Shown: positions 25,596 through 33,743 of the stretch, in pieces | How the letters are laid out: the number at the start of each line of letters is the position of its first letter | Numbering within the stretch: the stretch's first letter is position 1 | Assembly: GCF_001591645.1 (NCBI RefSeq) | Contig: NZ_BCVH01000004.1 | Coordinates: 62,001-126,000, forward strand | Length of the DNA stretch: 64,000 bases | Direction of reading: 5' to 3' | Source of the DNA: Robertmurraya korlensis NBRC 107688 | Lineage (GTDB): Bacteria; Bacillota; Bacilli; Bacillales; Cytobacillaceae | Position numbers and translations under genes: made by a program | Notes under the pieces: model-generated | The model's input: the letters and a program-made list of their open reading frames with translations, nothing else | What the model was told of the DNA's origin: nothing | The model's database searches: none

Positions 25596-25688
25596 GTCTA
25601 TTCAATTAACAGGTATGAAAGAAATAGCTGGAAGAAAATAATAACGTAGATGAGATTGTATTATCATTTCAACTGGAGGAATAAATGC

Positions 25689-26126
25689 ATGGTAGACGTG
25701 TTAACAGAAATCATCATAAATATTCCGATAGAAAAAGTATCAACGTACGCCTCAAATCCGGAAAATGCTCCAGAATGGTATGTGAATATACAGTCGGCGG
25801 AATGGAAAACTGAAAAAACGGTACAGAAAGGATCTCAAATTGCATTTAAGGCAAGTTTCCTCGGTCGAGAGCTTGCTTATATATATGAGATAACCGAATT
25901 CCAACCAGGGGAGAAGTTATCCATGAAGACGAGTACTGGGCCGTTTCCGATGGAGACGATCTATACATGGGAGTCTATTGGAAGAGATGTTACCCGTATG
26001 ACTCTTCGTAATCGGGGGAATCCAACTGGTTTCTCTAAAGTTTTCTCTCCTTTTATGGCTACGATGATGCAAAGAGCAAATATAAAGGATTTGAAAAAGA
26101 TAAAAGAGATACTTGAGAATAGGTAG
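25689..26126 (+). CDS. SRPBCC-family (polyketide cyclase/START-like) protein
   Basis: A 145-residue helix-grip protein. VDVLTEIIINIPIEKVSTYASNPENAPEWYVNI is the standard N-terminus of the SRPBCC fold, followed by AFKASFLGRELAYIYEITEF and a long C-terminal helix (MMQRANIKDLKKIKEILEN). It should bind a hydrophobic ligand in a deep pocket; nothing shows which one. ATG 25689 follows GGAGGA by 8 bases; the open frame further upstream has no ribosome site. Confidence 0.82.
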   Translation: MVDVLTEIIINIPIEKVSTYASNPENAPEWYVNIQSAEWKTEKTVQKGSQIAFKASFLGRELAYIYEITEFQPGEKLSMKTSTGPFPMETIYTWESIGRDVTRMTLRNRGNPTGFSKVFSPFMATMMQRANIKDLKKIKEILENR

Positions 26127-26217
26127 GTTTTACCAATAGTAATTTTAGGCATTCGCCCTTCCGATCTTATTGCTTCTTCATAGGATAGTATTGTAACGCT
26201 GAGGGAGGTGTTATTGA

Positions 26218-26295
26218 ATGTATAACAATAGTTTTGCGTTAATCGTTGTACTATTCATCTTGTTAATTATTGTTGGTACGGCATTTGTTGCCTAA
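26218..26295 (+). CDS. YjcZ-family sporulation mini-protein
   Basis: A 25-residue protein reading MYNNSFALIVVLFILLIIVG followed by TAFVA. A short polar N-terminus plus FALIVVLFILLIIVG is the hallmark of the YjcZ family, tiny single-helix membrane proteins made during Bacillus sporulation. GGGAGGTG lies 8 bases before ATG 26218. It is short enough to be missed by ordinary gene calling. Its terminator follows at 26315. Confidence 0.88.
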   Translation: MYNNSFALIVVLFILLIIVGTAFVA

Positions 26296-26314
26296 ATGGC
26301 ATAGTGAATAGGTA

Positions 26315-26345
26315 AAGAGTCAGCCTAAATGGTTGACTCTTATTG
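26315..26345 (+). terminator. Intrinsic terminator of the YjcZ-type gene
   Basis: The stem AGAGTCAGCC / GGTTGACTCT (one wobble pair) is followed by a weak T-rich stretch. Confidence 0.65.
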
Positions 26346-26402
26346 AGTTTATTTAAATTGTTATTGTGTACACGAGTTTTAGTATGCTATTGTATCTTTG
26401 TA

Positions 26403-26426
26403 ACTTATTAAAGAAGTTTAATAAGT
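26403..26426. promoter_or_regulatory. Perfect inverted repeat, candidate operator of the ROK regulator
   Basis: ACTTATTAAA and TTTAATAAGT form 10-bp arms around GAAG, 22 bp before the ROK-type gene. ROK repressors commonly bind AT-rich palindromes at their own promoter. Confidence 0.65.
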
Positions 26427-26448
26427 GTCTTGAAATGGTGGTGAATAA

Positions 26449-27468
26449 ATGAGTGATTTAATAACAACTCCGAAATCAATGAAACACGTCATCTTAAGGG
26501 GTATCCGATCTGGATTACTTGAACTTAGGAGCGCAACGAAAGTTGAATTAAGTAATAAATTAGGAATTAGTTTTCCTACGATTAGCAAATTTCTTGCGCA
26601 AATGGAAAAGGATGGAGAACTGTTGGTCGTTGGTCTTGATGATTCTAGTGGAGGAAGAAGGGCCAAACGTTACGCGTACAATCCCGAGTATATGCTGGGC
26701 TTGGCGATTTTTTTAGAAAGTAATGAAACCCACTATACCGTTTTTAATTGTTTAGGTGAGGTAAAAGAACAAGGGAACACAACAAGCGTCATAAAGAATA
26801 ACGATTTGAGTTTATTGACCGAATGTATTCAGGGCATTATTGCGGTGTATCCAAGAATTTCCTCCATTGCAATTGGAGTACCTGGATCGGTTGATAATGG
26901 TCGCATATTTTACATACCTGATTATGACCATTTACAGAATTTTGATTTAAAAGAGTATTATGAAAATCTTTTTTCTATCCCTGTCGTAATCGAAAACGAT
27001 ATGAATGCAGCCGTACTTGGCTACTTTAAATCGCTCAGTAATACGGACAATCAGTCTCTCGTATACTTGTATTTTGGCCAGAATGGACCAGGTGCCGGTG
27101 TTTTAATTAATGGAAATGTGGTTCGTGGGCGTTCCTTTTTCTCGGGGGAGGTATCCTTTGTTCCCCAGTACGAAAAACAAAACTTCTTTCAAGCATTAGA
27201 AAATCGAGCGGCATTTCTTGATGATCATACTTTGGATGCTGTGAGTAGGTTAGTAGCTACATTTGTCGCTATCTTAAATCCTCATATGGTTATTTTTTGT
27301 CATGGTGAAGTGAACGAAAAGGTCCTTAAAGAGATTAAAAAGAAAAGTTCAATCTATGTTCCAAGTGAGCATCTTCCTGAACTAACAGAAAGTAACTGGA
27401 AACAAGACTATTTGTTTGGTTTACAGAATTTAGGGCTGGAGCTCATGATCACAAATATAAATACGTAA
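26449..27468 (+). CDS. ROK-family transcriptional regulator
   Basis: A 339-residue protein. A winged helix occupies about 10-75 (ATKVELSNKLGISFPTISKFLAQMEKDG) and a ROK/sugar-kinase-like domain follows (AIGVPGSVDNGRIFY, NDMNAAVLGYF). The zinc-binding Cys-rich ROK signature CGxxGCxE is absent: the equivalent region reads SFVPQYEKQN, so kinase activity is unlikely. It probably senses a sugar and represses the adjacent MFS carrier, whose start is 25 bp after its stop. An exact inverted repeat precedes it. Confidence 0.85.
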   Translation: MSDLITTPKSMKHVILRGIRSGLLELRSATKVELSNKLGISFPTISKFLAQMEKDGELLVVGLDDSSGGRRAKRYAYNPEYMLGLAIFLESNETHYTVFNCLGEVKEQGNTTSVIKNNDLSLLTECIQGIIAVYPRISSIAIGVPGSVDNGRIFYIPDYDHLQNFDLKEYYENLFSIPVVIENDMNAAVLGYFKSLSNTDNQSLVYLYFGQNGPGAGVLINGNVVRGRSFFSGEVSFVPQYEKQNFFQALENRAAFLDDHTLDAVSRLVATFVAILNPHMVIFCHGEVNEKVLKEIKKKSSIYVPSEHLPELTESNWKQDYLFGLQNLGLELMITNINT

Positions 27469-27492
27469 GCAGACATGAGAGGAGAACTTCTA

Positions 27493-28713
27493 ATGGCAAC
27501 ATTTTTCTTAGTGATCATTTATTTGGCTTTTATTAGCTTAGGTTTGCCAGACTCCTTGTTAGGAGTGACCTGGCCATTAATTAGATCCGAATACGGAGCA
27601 CCAATGGAGATGGCTGGATGGCTATTTATGATGATTGCAGGTGCTACGATTGTTTCGAGTCTTTTTACAGGGAAAGTACTAAATAGATTTGGAACTGGTA
27701 AGGTGACTTTTATTAGCTGTCTTCTGACGGCTGTAGCGATACTTGGATTTAATTTTGCACCATCAATGATTTGGCTGTTTATTTGTGCAATCCCACTTGG
27801 ATTAGGAGCGGGTTGCGTGGATGCTGCATTAAACAATTATGTGGCTGCCCACTATAAGGCACACCACATGAGTTGGCTTCACTGCTTTTGGGGAGTGGGG
27901 GCTACGCTTGGGCCAATTATTATGTCTTCCTATCTTACGGGAGATCAATCGTGGAGAAGTGGATATTTTGCCATTGCTGGCCTTCAGTTTGGATTAGTCG
28001 TTATTCTATTCTTAACTTTACCGTTATGGGAAAAGGTAGCTAGAAAATCAACCAACAAACTAAACATAGAAATAGATTCCTCAATCGGTCACACTACAAA
28101 AAATGAAAAGCCTCTTAAAATTAAGGGAGTAAAGTTAGCCATGGCTACGTTTTTATTTTATTGCGGTGCTGAAGCAGGTGTAGGTCTTTGGGGAAGTAGC
28201 TATTTGGTAAACGTAAAAGATTTGTCAGTAGGCGTAGCTGCTCAGTGGATTTCTTTATATTATGGAGGCATAACGATAGGCAGGTTCTTGACCGGATTTA
28301 TTACATTAAAGGTTGATAATAAAACGTTAATTCGATCTGGTCAGCTGACAGCTCTTGCTGGTACAATCCTTTTATTATTACCCATACCAACCATCTTTTC
28401 ACTTGTAGGTTTAATATTTATTGGTTTAGGCTTTGCGCCCATTTTTCCATGTATGTTACACGAAACCCCAACACGCTTTGGAAAGAAACATTCTCAGACG
28501 ATCATGGGTTATCAAATGGCGCTTGCATATACGGGAAGTACCTTTTTACCTCCATTACTAGGATTGGTTGCTTCTCAAACAACGATTGGAATTTTCCCCT
28601 ATGTGATTGTACTGTTTTCTATTGGCATGGTTTCCACATCTGAAAGGTTAAACAGGATTATAATCGGAAGGAAAATTTTATTGAATAGCAAGACTGAATC
28701 TACTGCTATGTAA
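27493..28713 (+). CDS. MFS transporter, probable sugar permease
   Basis: A 406-residue 12-helix MFS carrier. LPDSLLGVTWPLIRSEYG in the first loop and the A-motif-like GKVLNRFGTGKV are seen; a hydrophilic central loop lies near residues 190-215. The N-terminus resembles fucose-permease-like (FucP/YfkF type) transporters. Location behind a ROK regulator suggests a sugar or sugar derivative substrate. ATG 27493 has AGGAG 8 bases upstream. A VOC protein gene follows after 23 bp and may be in the operon. Confidence 0.85.
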   Translation: MATFFLVIIYLAFISLGLPDSLLGVTWPLIRSEYGAPMEMAGWLFMMIAGATIVSSLFTGKVLNRFGTGKVTFISCLLTAVAILGFNFAPSMIWLFICAIPLGLGAGCVDAALNNYVAAHYKAHHMSWLHCFWGVGATLGPIIMSSYLTGDQSWRSGYFAIAGLQFGLVVILFLTLPLWEKVARKSTNKLNIEIDSSIGHTTKNEKPLKIKGVKLAMATFLFYCGAEAGVGLWGSSYLVNVKDLSVGVAAQWISLYYGGITIGRFLTGFITLKVDNKTLIRSGQLTALAGTILLLLPIPTIFSLVGLIFIGLGFAPIFPCMLHETPTRFGKKHSQTIMGYQMALAYTGSTFLPPLLGLVASQTTIGIFPYVIVLFSIGMVSTSERLNRIIIGRKILLNSKTESTAM

Positions 28714-28736
28714 TCAATAAGGAGGAGTGAAGTGAT

Positions 28737-29117
28737 TTGAAAATTGAGCATATAGCCATATGGGTTAAAGATTTAGAAAAGATGAAAGCCTTTTATGAAC
28801 GATACTTTAACGGAAAATCAAATGAAAAGTATCATAATGTAAAAAAAGGCTTTGAATCTTATTTTATTCAATACGAAAGTGGAGCGCGTTTAGAGATTAT
28901 GCGCAAAACAGGTGTGGATAAAGAAGATGGAGCAGACAGAATTGGTTGGGCACATGTCGCGTTTTCTCTTGGCAGTAAAGAAAAGGTCAATGAACTCACG
29001 GCAAAATTCCAAGAAGAGGGATACGTTCTTATAGATGGGCCACGTGTAACAGGTGACGGCTATTATGAAAGTGTAATAGAGGACCCTGAAGGGAATCTTA
29101 TAGAATTAACAATTTAA
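28737..29117 (+). CDS. VOC (glyoxalase/bleomycin resistance) family protein
   Basis: A 126-residue two-module VOC protein: [23 protein letters not shown] with metal-ligand His, LEIMRK with Glu in the first half, [15 protein letters not shown] with His and [19 protein letters not shown] with Glu in the second. All four metal ligands of glyoxalase-like enzymes are present. The reaction is unknown (glyoxalase, dioxygenase or epimerase). TTG 28737 follows GGAGGAGTGA. A terminator follows. Confidence 0.85.
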   Translation: MKIEHIAIWVKDLEKMKAFYERYFNGKSNEKYHNVKKGFESYFIQYESGARLEIMRKTGVDKEDGADRIGWAHVAFSLGSKEKVNELTAKFQEEGYVLIDGPRVTGDGYYESVIEDPEGNLIELTI

Positions 29118-29133
29118 TTATTACTTATACAAC

Positions 29134-29158
29134 GCTACCATTCAGGGTGGCTTTTTTT
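29134..29158 (+). terminator. Intrinsic terminator
   Basis: The stem GCTACC / GGTGGC is followed by seven T, after the VOC gene. Confidence 0.8.
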
Positions 29159-29190
29159 GTTTACCACAGGGTTGACTCAACTTTGTTTCA

Positions 29191-29409
29191 TCAAACAGGG
29201 TCTAACCATTTTTGGAAACTATAAATTAATATAGCTACAAATAAGCTAAGTAAGAGCACACCAAATGAAGTGATATTAATTAGCTTATAAATTCCTAAAT
29301 GCTCATACCATTTGCTAATCCCAAAATCCAATTGAACCGATTCGCAAGTTGAAAAACAAAGGTTAATACGAGAAATTATATTATTCCCGTATAAAGGATC
29401 CTTTATGTT
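29191..29409 (-). pseudogene. Possible remnant of a small membrane protein gene
   Basis: This is the only coding-like signal in the 418-bp gap 29118-29535. On the minus strand 72 codons stay open (stop at 29191-29193), reading DPLYGN... then LDFGISKWYEHLGIYKL and a hydrophobic segment FGVLLLSLFVAILIYSF ending QKWLDPV. The composition looks like a real amphipathic plus membrane tail, but there is no ATG or GTG start and no ribosome site; TTG 29331 is the only candidate. It may be a decayed gene or chance. Confidence 0.3.
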
Positions 29410-29535
29410 CTAGAATATGTGTTTTCAGAACAGCTAGTCGGTTCTTATTTTTTGTAATTATTGAGTCATTTTCATCGTAGTAGGCATATGATGATTCCGT
29501 AATGTTAGGAATTAGTACTGGAGGAGGTTGTATGT

Positions 29536-30222
29536 ATGTACAACTACGGTAACCCATATTATTATGCCCAACCTACTTATCAACAAGTTCAACCATATTA
29601 TTACGAGGATCTTTATTATTCTACCTTAAGACAACCGGTAAATTTAGGTACAAGATGGGAAGTAGAGGAAGGCGGTTGGAGAGCTGTTTGGACAAGACGA
29701 GGAAACAGTAATGTGTTTGATGGTAGATGGACGAGGGCAGGACAAACGCCAATAACCGCTGTATTGAGAGTGAATGTGGATGGCAATTTCGTCTGTATTT
29801 CACGAAGAAATAGTAGTGACGGAAACAATTGTCAGTATGTAGGTAGAATTGAAGGAAACAGAATCATGGGAAGTAATGTGTGTAACAGAGGTGGTGGTCC
29901 TTGGTCAGCTACCATTTTAAGAGGACCAGCAGAACCAGATTTAGGTAGGAGATGGGAAGTAGAAGAAGGTGGATGGAGAGGCGTTTGGATACGACGAGGA
30001 AATAGCAATATATTTGATGCCAGATGGACTAGACAAGGTGCTACCCCTGTTACAGCCGTATTAAGAATGCAACAGCAGGGCAATCAGGTTCGAATTGAAC
30101 GTCGAAATAGCAGCGATGGCAACGACTGTACCTACACAGGTAGAATTGAAGGACAGAGAGCATCCGGGAACTTTACATGTGAACAAGGTGGAGGAACTTG
30201 GAGTGCTACCATCACTAGATAA
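29536..30222 (+). CDS. Two-repeat Trp/Gly-rich protein, possible spore-coat type
   Basis: A 228-residue protein. Residues 1-33 are rich in Tyr, Gln and Pro (YNYGNPYYYAQPTYQQVQPY), as in Bacillus coat proteins. Residues 37-129 and 136-228 are two homologous 93-residue units, each beginning LGxRWEVEEGGWRxVWxRRG and containing RNSSDGN(N/D)C, GRIEG and a final WSATI. There is no signal peptide. The repeated unit resembles small beta domains of unknown function. GGAGGAGG precedes ATG 29536. Spore-coat location is inferred from the N-terminus only. Confidence 0.72.
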   Translation: MYNYGNPYYYAQPTYQQVQPYYYEDLYYSTLRQPVNLGTRWEVEEGGWRAVWTRRGNSNVFDGRWTRAGQTPITAVLRVNVDGNFVCISRRNSSDGNNCQYVGRIEGNRIMGSNVCNRGGGPWSATILRGPAEPDLGRRWEVEEGGWRGVWIRRGNSNIFDARWTRQGATPVTAVLRMQQQGNQVRIERRNSSDGNDCTYTGRIEGQRASGNFTCEQGGGTWSATITR

Positions 30223-30233
30223 GAACGTTTAAG

Positions 30234-30261
30234 AAGGGCTACTTATAAGGTAGTCCTTTTA
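30234..30261 (+). terminator. Intrinsic terminator
   Basis: The stem AAGGGCTAC / GTAGTCCTT is followed by a T run after the two-repeat gene. It overlaps the end of the converging gene by a few bases. Confidence 0.72.
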
Positions 30262-30549
30262 ATTATCTTTTACCAGTAAGTTTACAGTGAGTGTGTATAG
30301 AAAATAGACACCTAAATAAGCACCAGTGAGCAAGAAGAATGGATTAAGGAATATGGCATGAATATTGGTCATAAATACCGTATCATCTATGATAATATCG
30401 TAAATGGCAAAGGCCGAAATATTGCCAAATATAAGAGCGCTTAAGAAAGCAACTAAGTGAAAATAGAAGCGGACCCTTGGCCATTTCTTTTGAAGGGTCA
30501 TCATTAATAAGGGTATGACTATACTACTTGATAACAATAAAAATTTCAC
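30259..30549 (-). CDS. Small membrane protein, unknown function
   Basis: A 96-residue protein with three predicted membrane helices at about 2-18, 27-50 and 66-90. No recognised family. GTG 30549 has GGAGTGA upstream at about 8 bases. It converges on the two-repeat protein gene, whose terminator touches its 3' end. Confidence 0.6.
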   Translation of the reverse strand: MKFLLLSSSIVIPLLMMTLQKKWPRVRFYFHLVAFLSALIFGNISAFAIYDIIIDDTVFMTNIHAIFLNPFFLLTGAYLGVYFLYTLTVNLLVKDN

Positions 30550-30686
30550 TAAAAATCACTCCATTTGTCTCCAATTCCCATTAATATTACTCTCTCCTTG
30601 TACATGAGAAATTACACAATTTTACTAATAAATATTTGTTAATTAGACAAGATAATTTTAGTATGAAAGTTTGAAGGAGATATAGT

Positions 30687-30836
30687 ATGAAAAAAACAAA
30701 CGAATCATCTAATAATGAACCTACTATTGCACCTGGTATGAACACACAAGAGGAACTGGATCGAGACGCTACACATAAGGAGTTAGAAAGTGGAGAGGTA
30801 ACCCACGTAACAAGAGTGGAAGTAGATCCGGTGTAA
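30687..30836 (+). CDS. Small hydrophilic protein, unknown function
   Basis: A 49-residue protein, MKKTNESSNNEPTIAPGMNT followed by an acidic helix and ending VTRVEVDPV. GAAGGAGA precedes ATG 30687 and an intrinsic terminator starts at its stop, so a transcribed mini-gene is likely. No family is recognised. Confidence 0.6.
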   Translation: MKKTNESSNNEPTIAPGMNTQEELDRDATHKELESGEVTHVTRVEVDPV

Positions 30837-30862
30837 GGATTGCGAAGGCAATCCTTTTTTTT
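30836..30862 (+). terminator. Intrinsic terminator
   Basis: A perfect stem, AGGATTGC / GCAATCCT with loop GAAG, is followed by eight T. Confidence 0.87.
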
Positions 30863-30916
30863 GTATAAAAAACCTCCCTCATTTGATAAAATGGAAAAAA
30901 AAGGAGGTCGAAAACT

Positions 30917-31054
30917 ATGTGGATATTCCTATCCAGTGTCCTTCTTGCCATTGGGTTTGCTATTTGGATTGACTGGAAAAGAAAGAAACTTAAGAATCAT
31001 CCTCACATCCCAACCAACCCGAAAGGAAACCGGGGGATAGCTCTAACTATATGA
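30917..31054 (+). CDS. 45-residue single-helix membrane protein
   Basis: MWIFLSSVLLAIGFAIWIDW forms one membrane helix, followed by a basic tail KRKKLKNHPHIPTNPKGNRG. The AAGGAGG at 30901-30907 is a near-perfect ribosome site before ATG 30917. It lies between a terminator and the hydrolase gene and may be cotranscribed with the latter. Function unknown. Confidence 0.62.
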   Translation: MWIFLSSVLLAIGFAIWIDWKRKKLKNHPHIPTNPKGNRGIALTI

Positions 31055-31117
31055 TGGGGGATAATAAATATACTGGTGGGTCGCAATAATTTAGGGGGAA
31101 ACTGTAGGAGTGGTAAA

Positions 31118-31732
31118 TTGAATAAGTCTGACAAACTCATTATTGTTATCCATGAAATATATGGAGTGAACCAACATATTAAGACATACTGTAACCATCT
31201 TGACAAATTAGGGTATGAGGTGTTTTTCCCAAATCTTTTAAAGAACAAACAACCTTTTCCATATGAACAAGAAGAAATGGCTTATCAGCATTTTATGAAA
31301 GAAATCGGTTTTTTTAAAGCAAGAGACAAGATCTTGAAAACGATAAAAGAGAGTAGGGGAAAATATAAGAATATTTATCTAGTGGGATTTAGCGTGGGAG
31401 CAACCATCGCATGGCTGTGTAGTGAAGTGGAAGGAATTGATGGGGTAGTTGGATATTACGGTTCGAGAATCAGAGATTACATTGAAATCGAACCTGCCTG
31501 TCCTGCCCTACTTCTTTTTTCGGAAAAAGAAGAAGGTTTTCATATAGATAATTTAATTCTTAAATTAATTGATAAAAAAGTGGAAGTACACAAATTTGAA
31601 GGAAAACACGGATTTAGTGATCCTTACTCTTTAAAGTACAATCAACATTCCGCTGAAGATGCGTTTCGTAGGGTAGTCGATTTTTTAGACAGTTTAGAAC
31701 AGAGGGTCCGTTGCTACAGTGGAGAGAAATAA
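31118..31732 (+). CDS. Dienelactone hydrolase-family alpha/beta hydrolase
   Basis: A 204-residue alpha/beta hydrolase. The N-terminus LIIVIHEIYGVNQHIKTYC carries the conserved Glu of DLH proteins; the nucleophile elbow is VGFSVGATIAWL, with Ser instead of the Cys of classical DLH; the catalytic His is in GKHGFSDPY. The usual acid residue region reads LLLFSEKEEGF. The substrate is unknown. TTG 31118 has AGGAG 7 bases upstream, preferred over GTG 31076. Confidence 0.8.
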   Translation: MNKSDKLIIVIHEIYGVNQHIKTYCNHLDKLGYEVFFPNLLKNKQPFPYEQEEMAYQHFMKEIGFFKARDKILKTIKESRGKYKNIYLVGFSVGATIAWLCSEVEGIDGVVGYYGSRIRDYIEIEPACPALLLFSEKEEGFHIDNLILKLIDKKVEVHKFEGKHGFSDPYSLKYNQHSAEDAFRRVVDFLDSLEQRVRCYSGEK

Positions 31733-31749
31733 TCTCTCCACTGTTTTTA
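31716..31749 (+). terminator. Intrinsic terminator
   Basis: The stem ACAGTGGAGAGA / TCTCTCCACTGT overlaps the last codons of the hydrolase and is followed by T5. Confidence 0.83.
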
Positions 31750-32001
31750 TTCTGAGAATGAGATCGGTGAACCTGTTGACGTGTGTTGATTCATCCATTC
31801 AAGGGAGACTTGGGATACCGTTTCCCATTCAGGGATTTCTGATTTATGCTGCTCAACCCAACTCATGCAGAATTGTGAGTCAATGCCGTTTTCTTCGCAT
31901 TGTTGTAAAAAAGATTGGATACTGGATTCGGTACAATTCTCGAAAGAGCCGCAGGTATTTAGAAAGATCTTCTTCATTTTTATTTCATTTTCCTCAACCA
32001 C
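31747..32001 (-). CDS. Small Cys-containing protein next to rocR, unknown function
   Basis: An 84-residue soluble protein with four Cys (NTCGSFENC and two later) and FCMSWVEQHKSEIPEWETVSQ. GTG 32001 is placed by GGAGG 8 bases upstream. It is downstream of rocR on the same strand but separated by a terminator, so it is a unit of its own. No family is recognised. Confidence 0.6.
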   Translation of the reverse strand: MVEENEIKMKKIFLNTCGSFENCTESSIQSFLQQCEENGIDSQFCMSWVEQHKSEIPEWETVSQVSLEWMNQHTSTGSPISFSE

Positions 32002-32068
32002 TATAAATTCCTCCTATCAATATTAGTTAGCAACTTAAGTATTTCCAAGTGTTGATAAATTATTTCTA

Positions 32069-32100
32069 GAAAAAAAACGGAATCCTTTCTCAAGATTCCG
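32069..32100 (-). terminator. Intrinsic terminator of rocR
   Basis: The stem CGGAATC / GATTCCG has eight A on its left, a T run in the leftward transcript. Confidence 0.83.
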
Positions 32101-32108
32101 GTGCACTA

Positions 32109-33530
32109 TTAATTTGATTCAATATTTAATTTTTTCATTCGGTATTGTAGACTTTGACGGCTTAACCCTAAGAGGTTGGCTGACTTGGAAATATTAAAGT
32201 CATTTTTCTTTAGCACATGTTCAATATACGAGCGCTCAAACAGTTCCATTTGGTCCTTTAGCGGTACGGTTACTTCATTACTCTCTTTAATAAAATGATC
32301 CACAGTTGATAAAGGAATCATCATTTCTTTCATTTGCATCTTGCTTCGATATTGGTATGGTAAATGAGAGTATTGAATGACTTCTTCATCCAACATGATA
32401 TTCATAGCCGCCTCTATTATATGTTCAAGTTCGCGAACATTACCAAGCCAATCATATTCCATGAATGACCTTGTCACTTCTTCAGATAGACCCTTCACAT
32501 TCATTTGGAAACAGTTATTGTATTTTTCAATAAAATGCTTAACTAAGAGGGGGATATCTTCTTTTCGGTCCCTTAACGGAGGAACAAAGAGAGTTACCAC
32601 TCCTAGACGATAGTATAAATCCTTTCGTAAATGATCATTAGCAATTGCATCAATTGGATCTTCGTTTATATTCGCAATGACTCTTACATCGACTGTTGTG
32701 TCCTTCGTATCACCCACACGACGAATCATTTTTTCTTGAAGAACTCGTAACAATTTAGCTTGAAGATTCAAATTTAGGGAGTTTATTTCATCAAGTAGTA
32801 AGGTACCGCCATTTGCTTGTTCAAAAAGGCCTAGAGTGTCAACGGCACCGGTAAACGCTCCTCGTTTTGTTCCAAACAACAGACTCTCAATTAAATTATC
32901 AGGTAAGGCAGCACAGTTTTGTGAAATAAAAGGAGCGGAAAATCGGTTACTCGCGTTATGTATGCTTTGGGCGAACAGTTCCTTCCCCGTTCCGGTTTCG
33001 CCAACAATTAAAACGTAGGAAGATGTCCGCGCGGCACGCTTTGCAAATTCAATCACTTCTTTTATGGCAGAACTATTGCCGATAATGTGATCAAAGGTAA
33101 ACCGTGTCGACCCTTTACTGTTCATATTTCCCTTGATCAGGCGTTCTAGTTTCGTGACATCATTGGCAATTTCAACGGCCCCTTGAATGTCACCATCCTT
33201 ATAAATAGGAAATGTATTGTTAATGGTTGTAATTTCTCGGCCTTTATTGTTGAAGTACGTTTGTTTTACATTGGTCGTCTCTTTGCCTTCTTGAAGGGCT
33301 TGTACTAGAGTACTAGATTGATCGTCTTTAAACATAAAAACATCTAGTAAATTTTTATCAATTACATCGTGTAAATCCATTGATTCCATTTGCATCATTT
33401 TCTTGTTATAGATAATCGTTTTACCAGTTTCATCTACTGCGTGAACGCCAACTTCTACCTCGTCCAAAATACGTTCATACAACTTATTTACATATTGAAG
33501 ATAAGATAATGATTTCTTTGAATTCTCCAT
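32109..33530 (-). CDS. rocR: Sigma-54-dependent activator RocR
   Basis: A 473-residue enhancer-binding protein. A PAS domain spans about 15-125 (ligand sensing; arginine/ornithine in B. subtilis RocR). The AAA+ domain spans about 145-375, with Walker A GETGTGKE at 177-184, the sigma-54 contact loop GAFTGA at 224-229 and Walker B LLLDE at 244-248. A Fis-type helix-turn-helix ends the protein (NISKSANLLGLSRQSLQYRM). It is divergent from rocA-rocD-rocG with palindromic sites between, which supports the RocR identity over other PAS-AAA regulators. Confidence 0.88.
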   Translation of the reverse strand: MENSKKSLSYLQYVNKLYERILDEVEVGVHAVDETGKTIIYNKKMMQMESMDLHDVIDKNLLDVFMFKDDQSSTLVQALQEGKETTNVKQTYFNNKGREITTINNTFPIYKDGDIQGAVEIANDVTKLERLIKGNMNSKGSTRFTFDHIIGNSSAIKEVIEFAKRAARTSSYVLIVGETGTGKELFAQSIHNASNRFSAPFISQNCAALPDNLIESLLFGTKRGAFTGAVDTLGLFEQANGGTLLLDEINSLNLNLQAKLLRVLQEKMIRRVGDTKDTTVDVRVIANINEDPIDAIANDHLRKDLYYRLGVVTLFVPPLRDRKEDIPLLVKHFIEKYNNCFQMNVKGLSEEVTRSFMEYDWLGNVRELEHIIEAAMNIMLDEEVIQYSHLPYQYRSKMQMKEMMIPLSTVDHFIKESNEVTVPLKDQMELFERSYIEHVLKKNDFNISKSANLLGLSRQSLQYRMKKLNIESN

Positions 33531-33590
33531 GAGTATTCTCCCCTAGACTTAGTTCTATTACCAACTATTTAATCAAAACAAACTTCAAAA

Positions 33591-33607
33591 CGCAAAATAT
33601 TTTTTGT
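33591..33607. promoter_or_regulatory. Distal RocR upstream activating site (candidate)
   Basis: CGCAAAATATTTTTTGT is an imperfect palindrome centred at 33599, about 43 bp (four helical turns) upstream of the second site. Confidence 0.6.
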
Positions 33608-33632
33608 TAATTGTGACAAAAAAACGAAAAAA

Positions 33633-33651
33633 GCGCAAAAAAATATTGCAC
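33633..33651. promoter_or_regulatory. Proximal RocR upstream activating site (candidate)
   Basis: GCGCAAAAAAATATTGCAC, with GCAA/TTGC arms centred at 33642, lies 52 bp from the -24 GG of the rocA promoter. The rocE promoter shows the same distance. Confidence 0.68.
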
Positions 33652-33692
33652 CTAACATAAGTGAATCCTTTTTGTGTCGCAAAACTCAATGT

Positions 33693-33708
33693 TGGCACAA
33701 AACTTGCA
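33693..33708 (+). promoter_or_regulatory. Sigma-54 (SigL) promoter of the rocA operon
   Basis: TGGCACAAAACTTGCA matches the -24/-12 consensus TGGCAC-N5-TTGCA perfectly, with GG and GC 12 bp apart. Confidence 0.92.
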
Positions 33709-33743
33709 TCTAGCATATGGAAGAATCAAAAGGGGGAGAGAAA

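Noticed and set aside
29832-30083. Minus-strand open frame opposite the two-repeat protein
   Set aside because: It mirrors the repeat and has no independent support.
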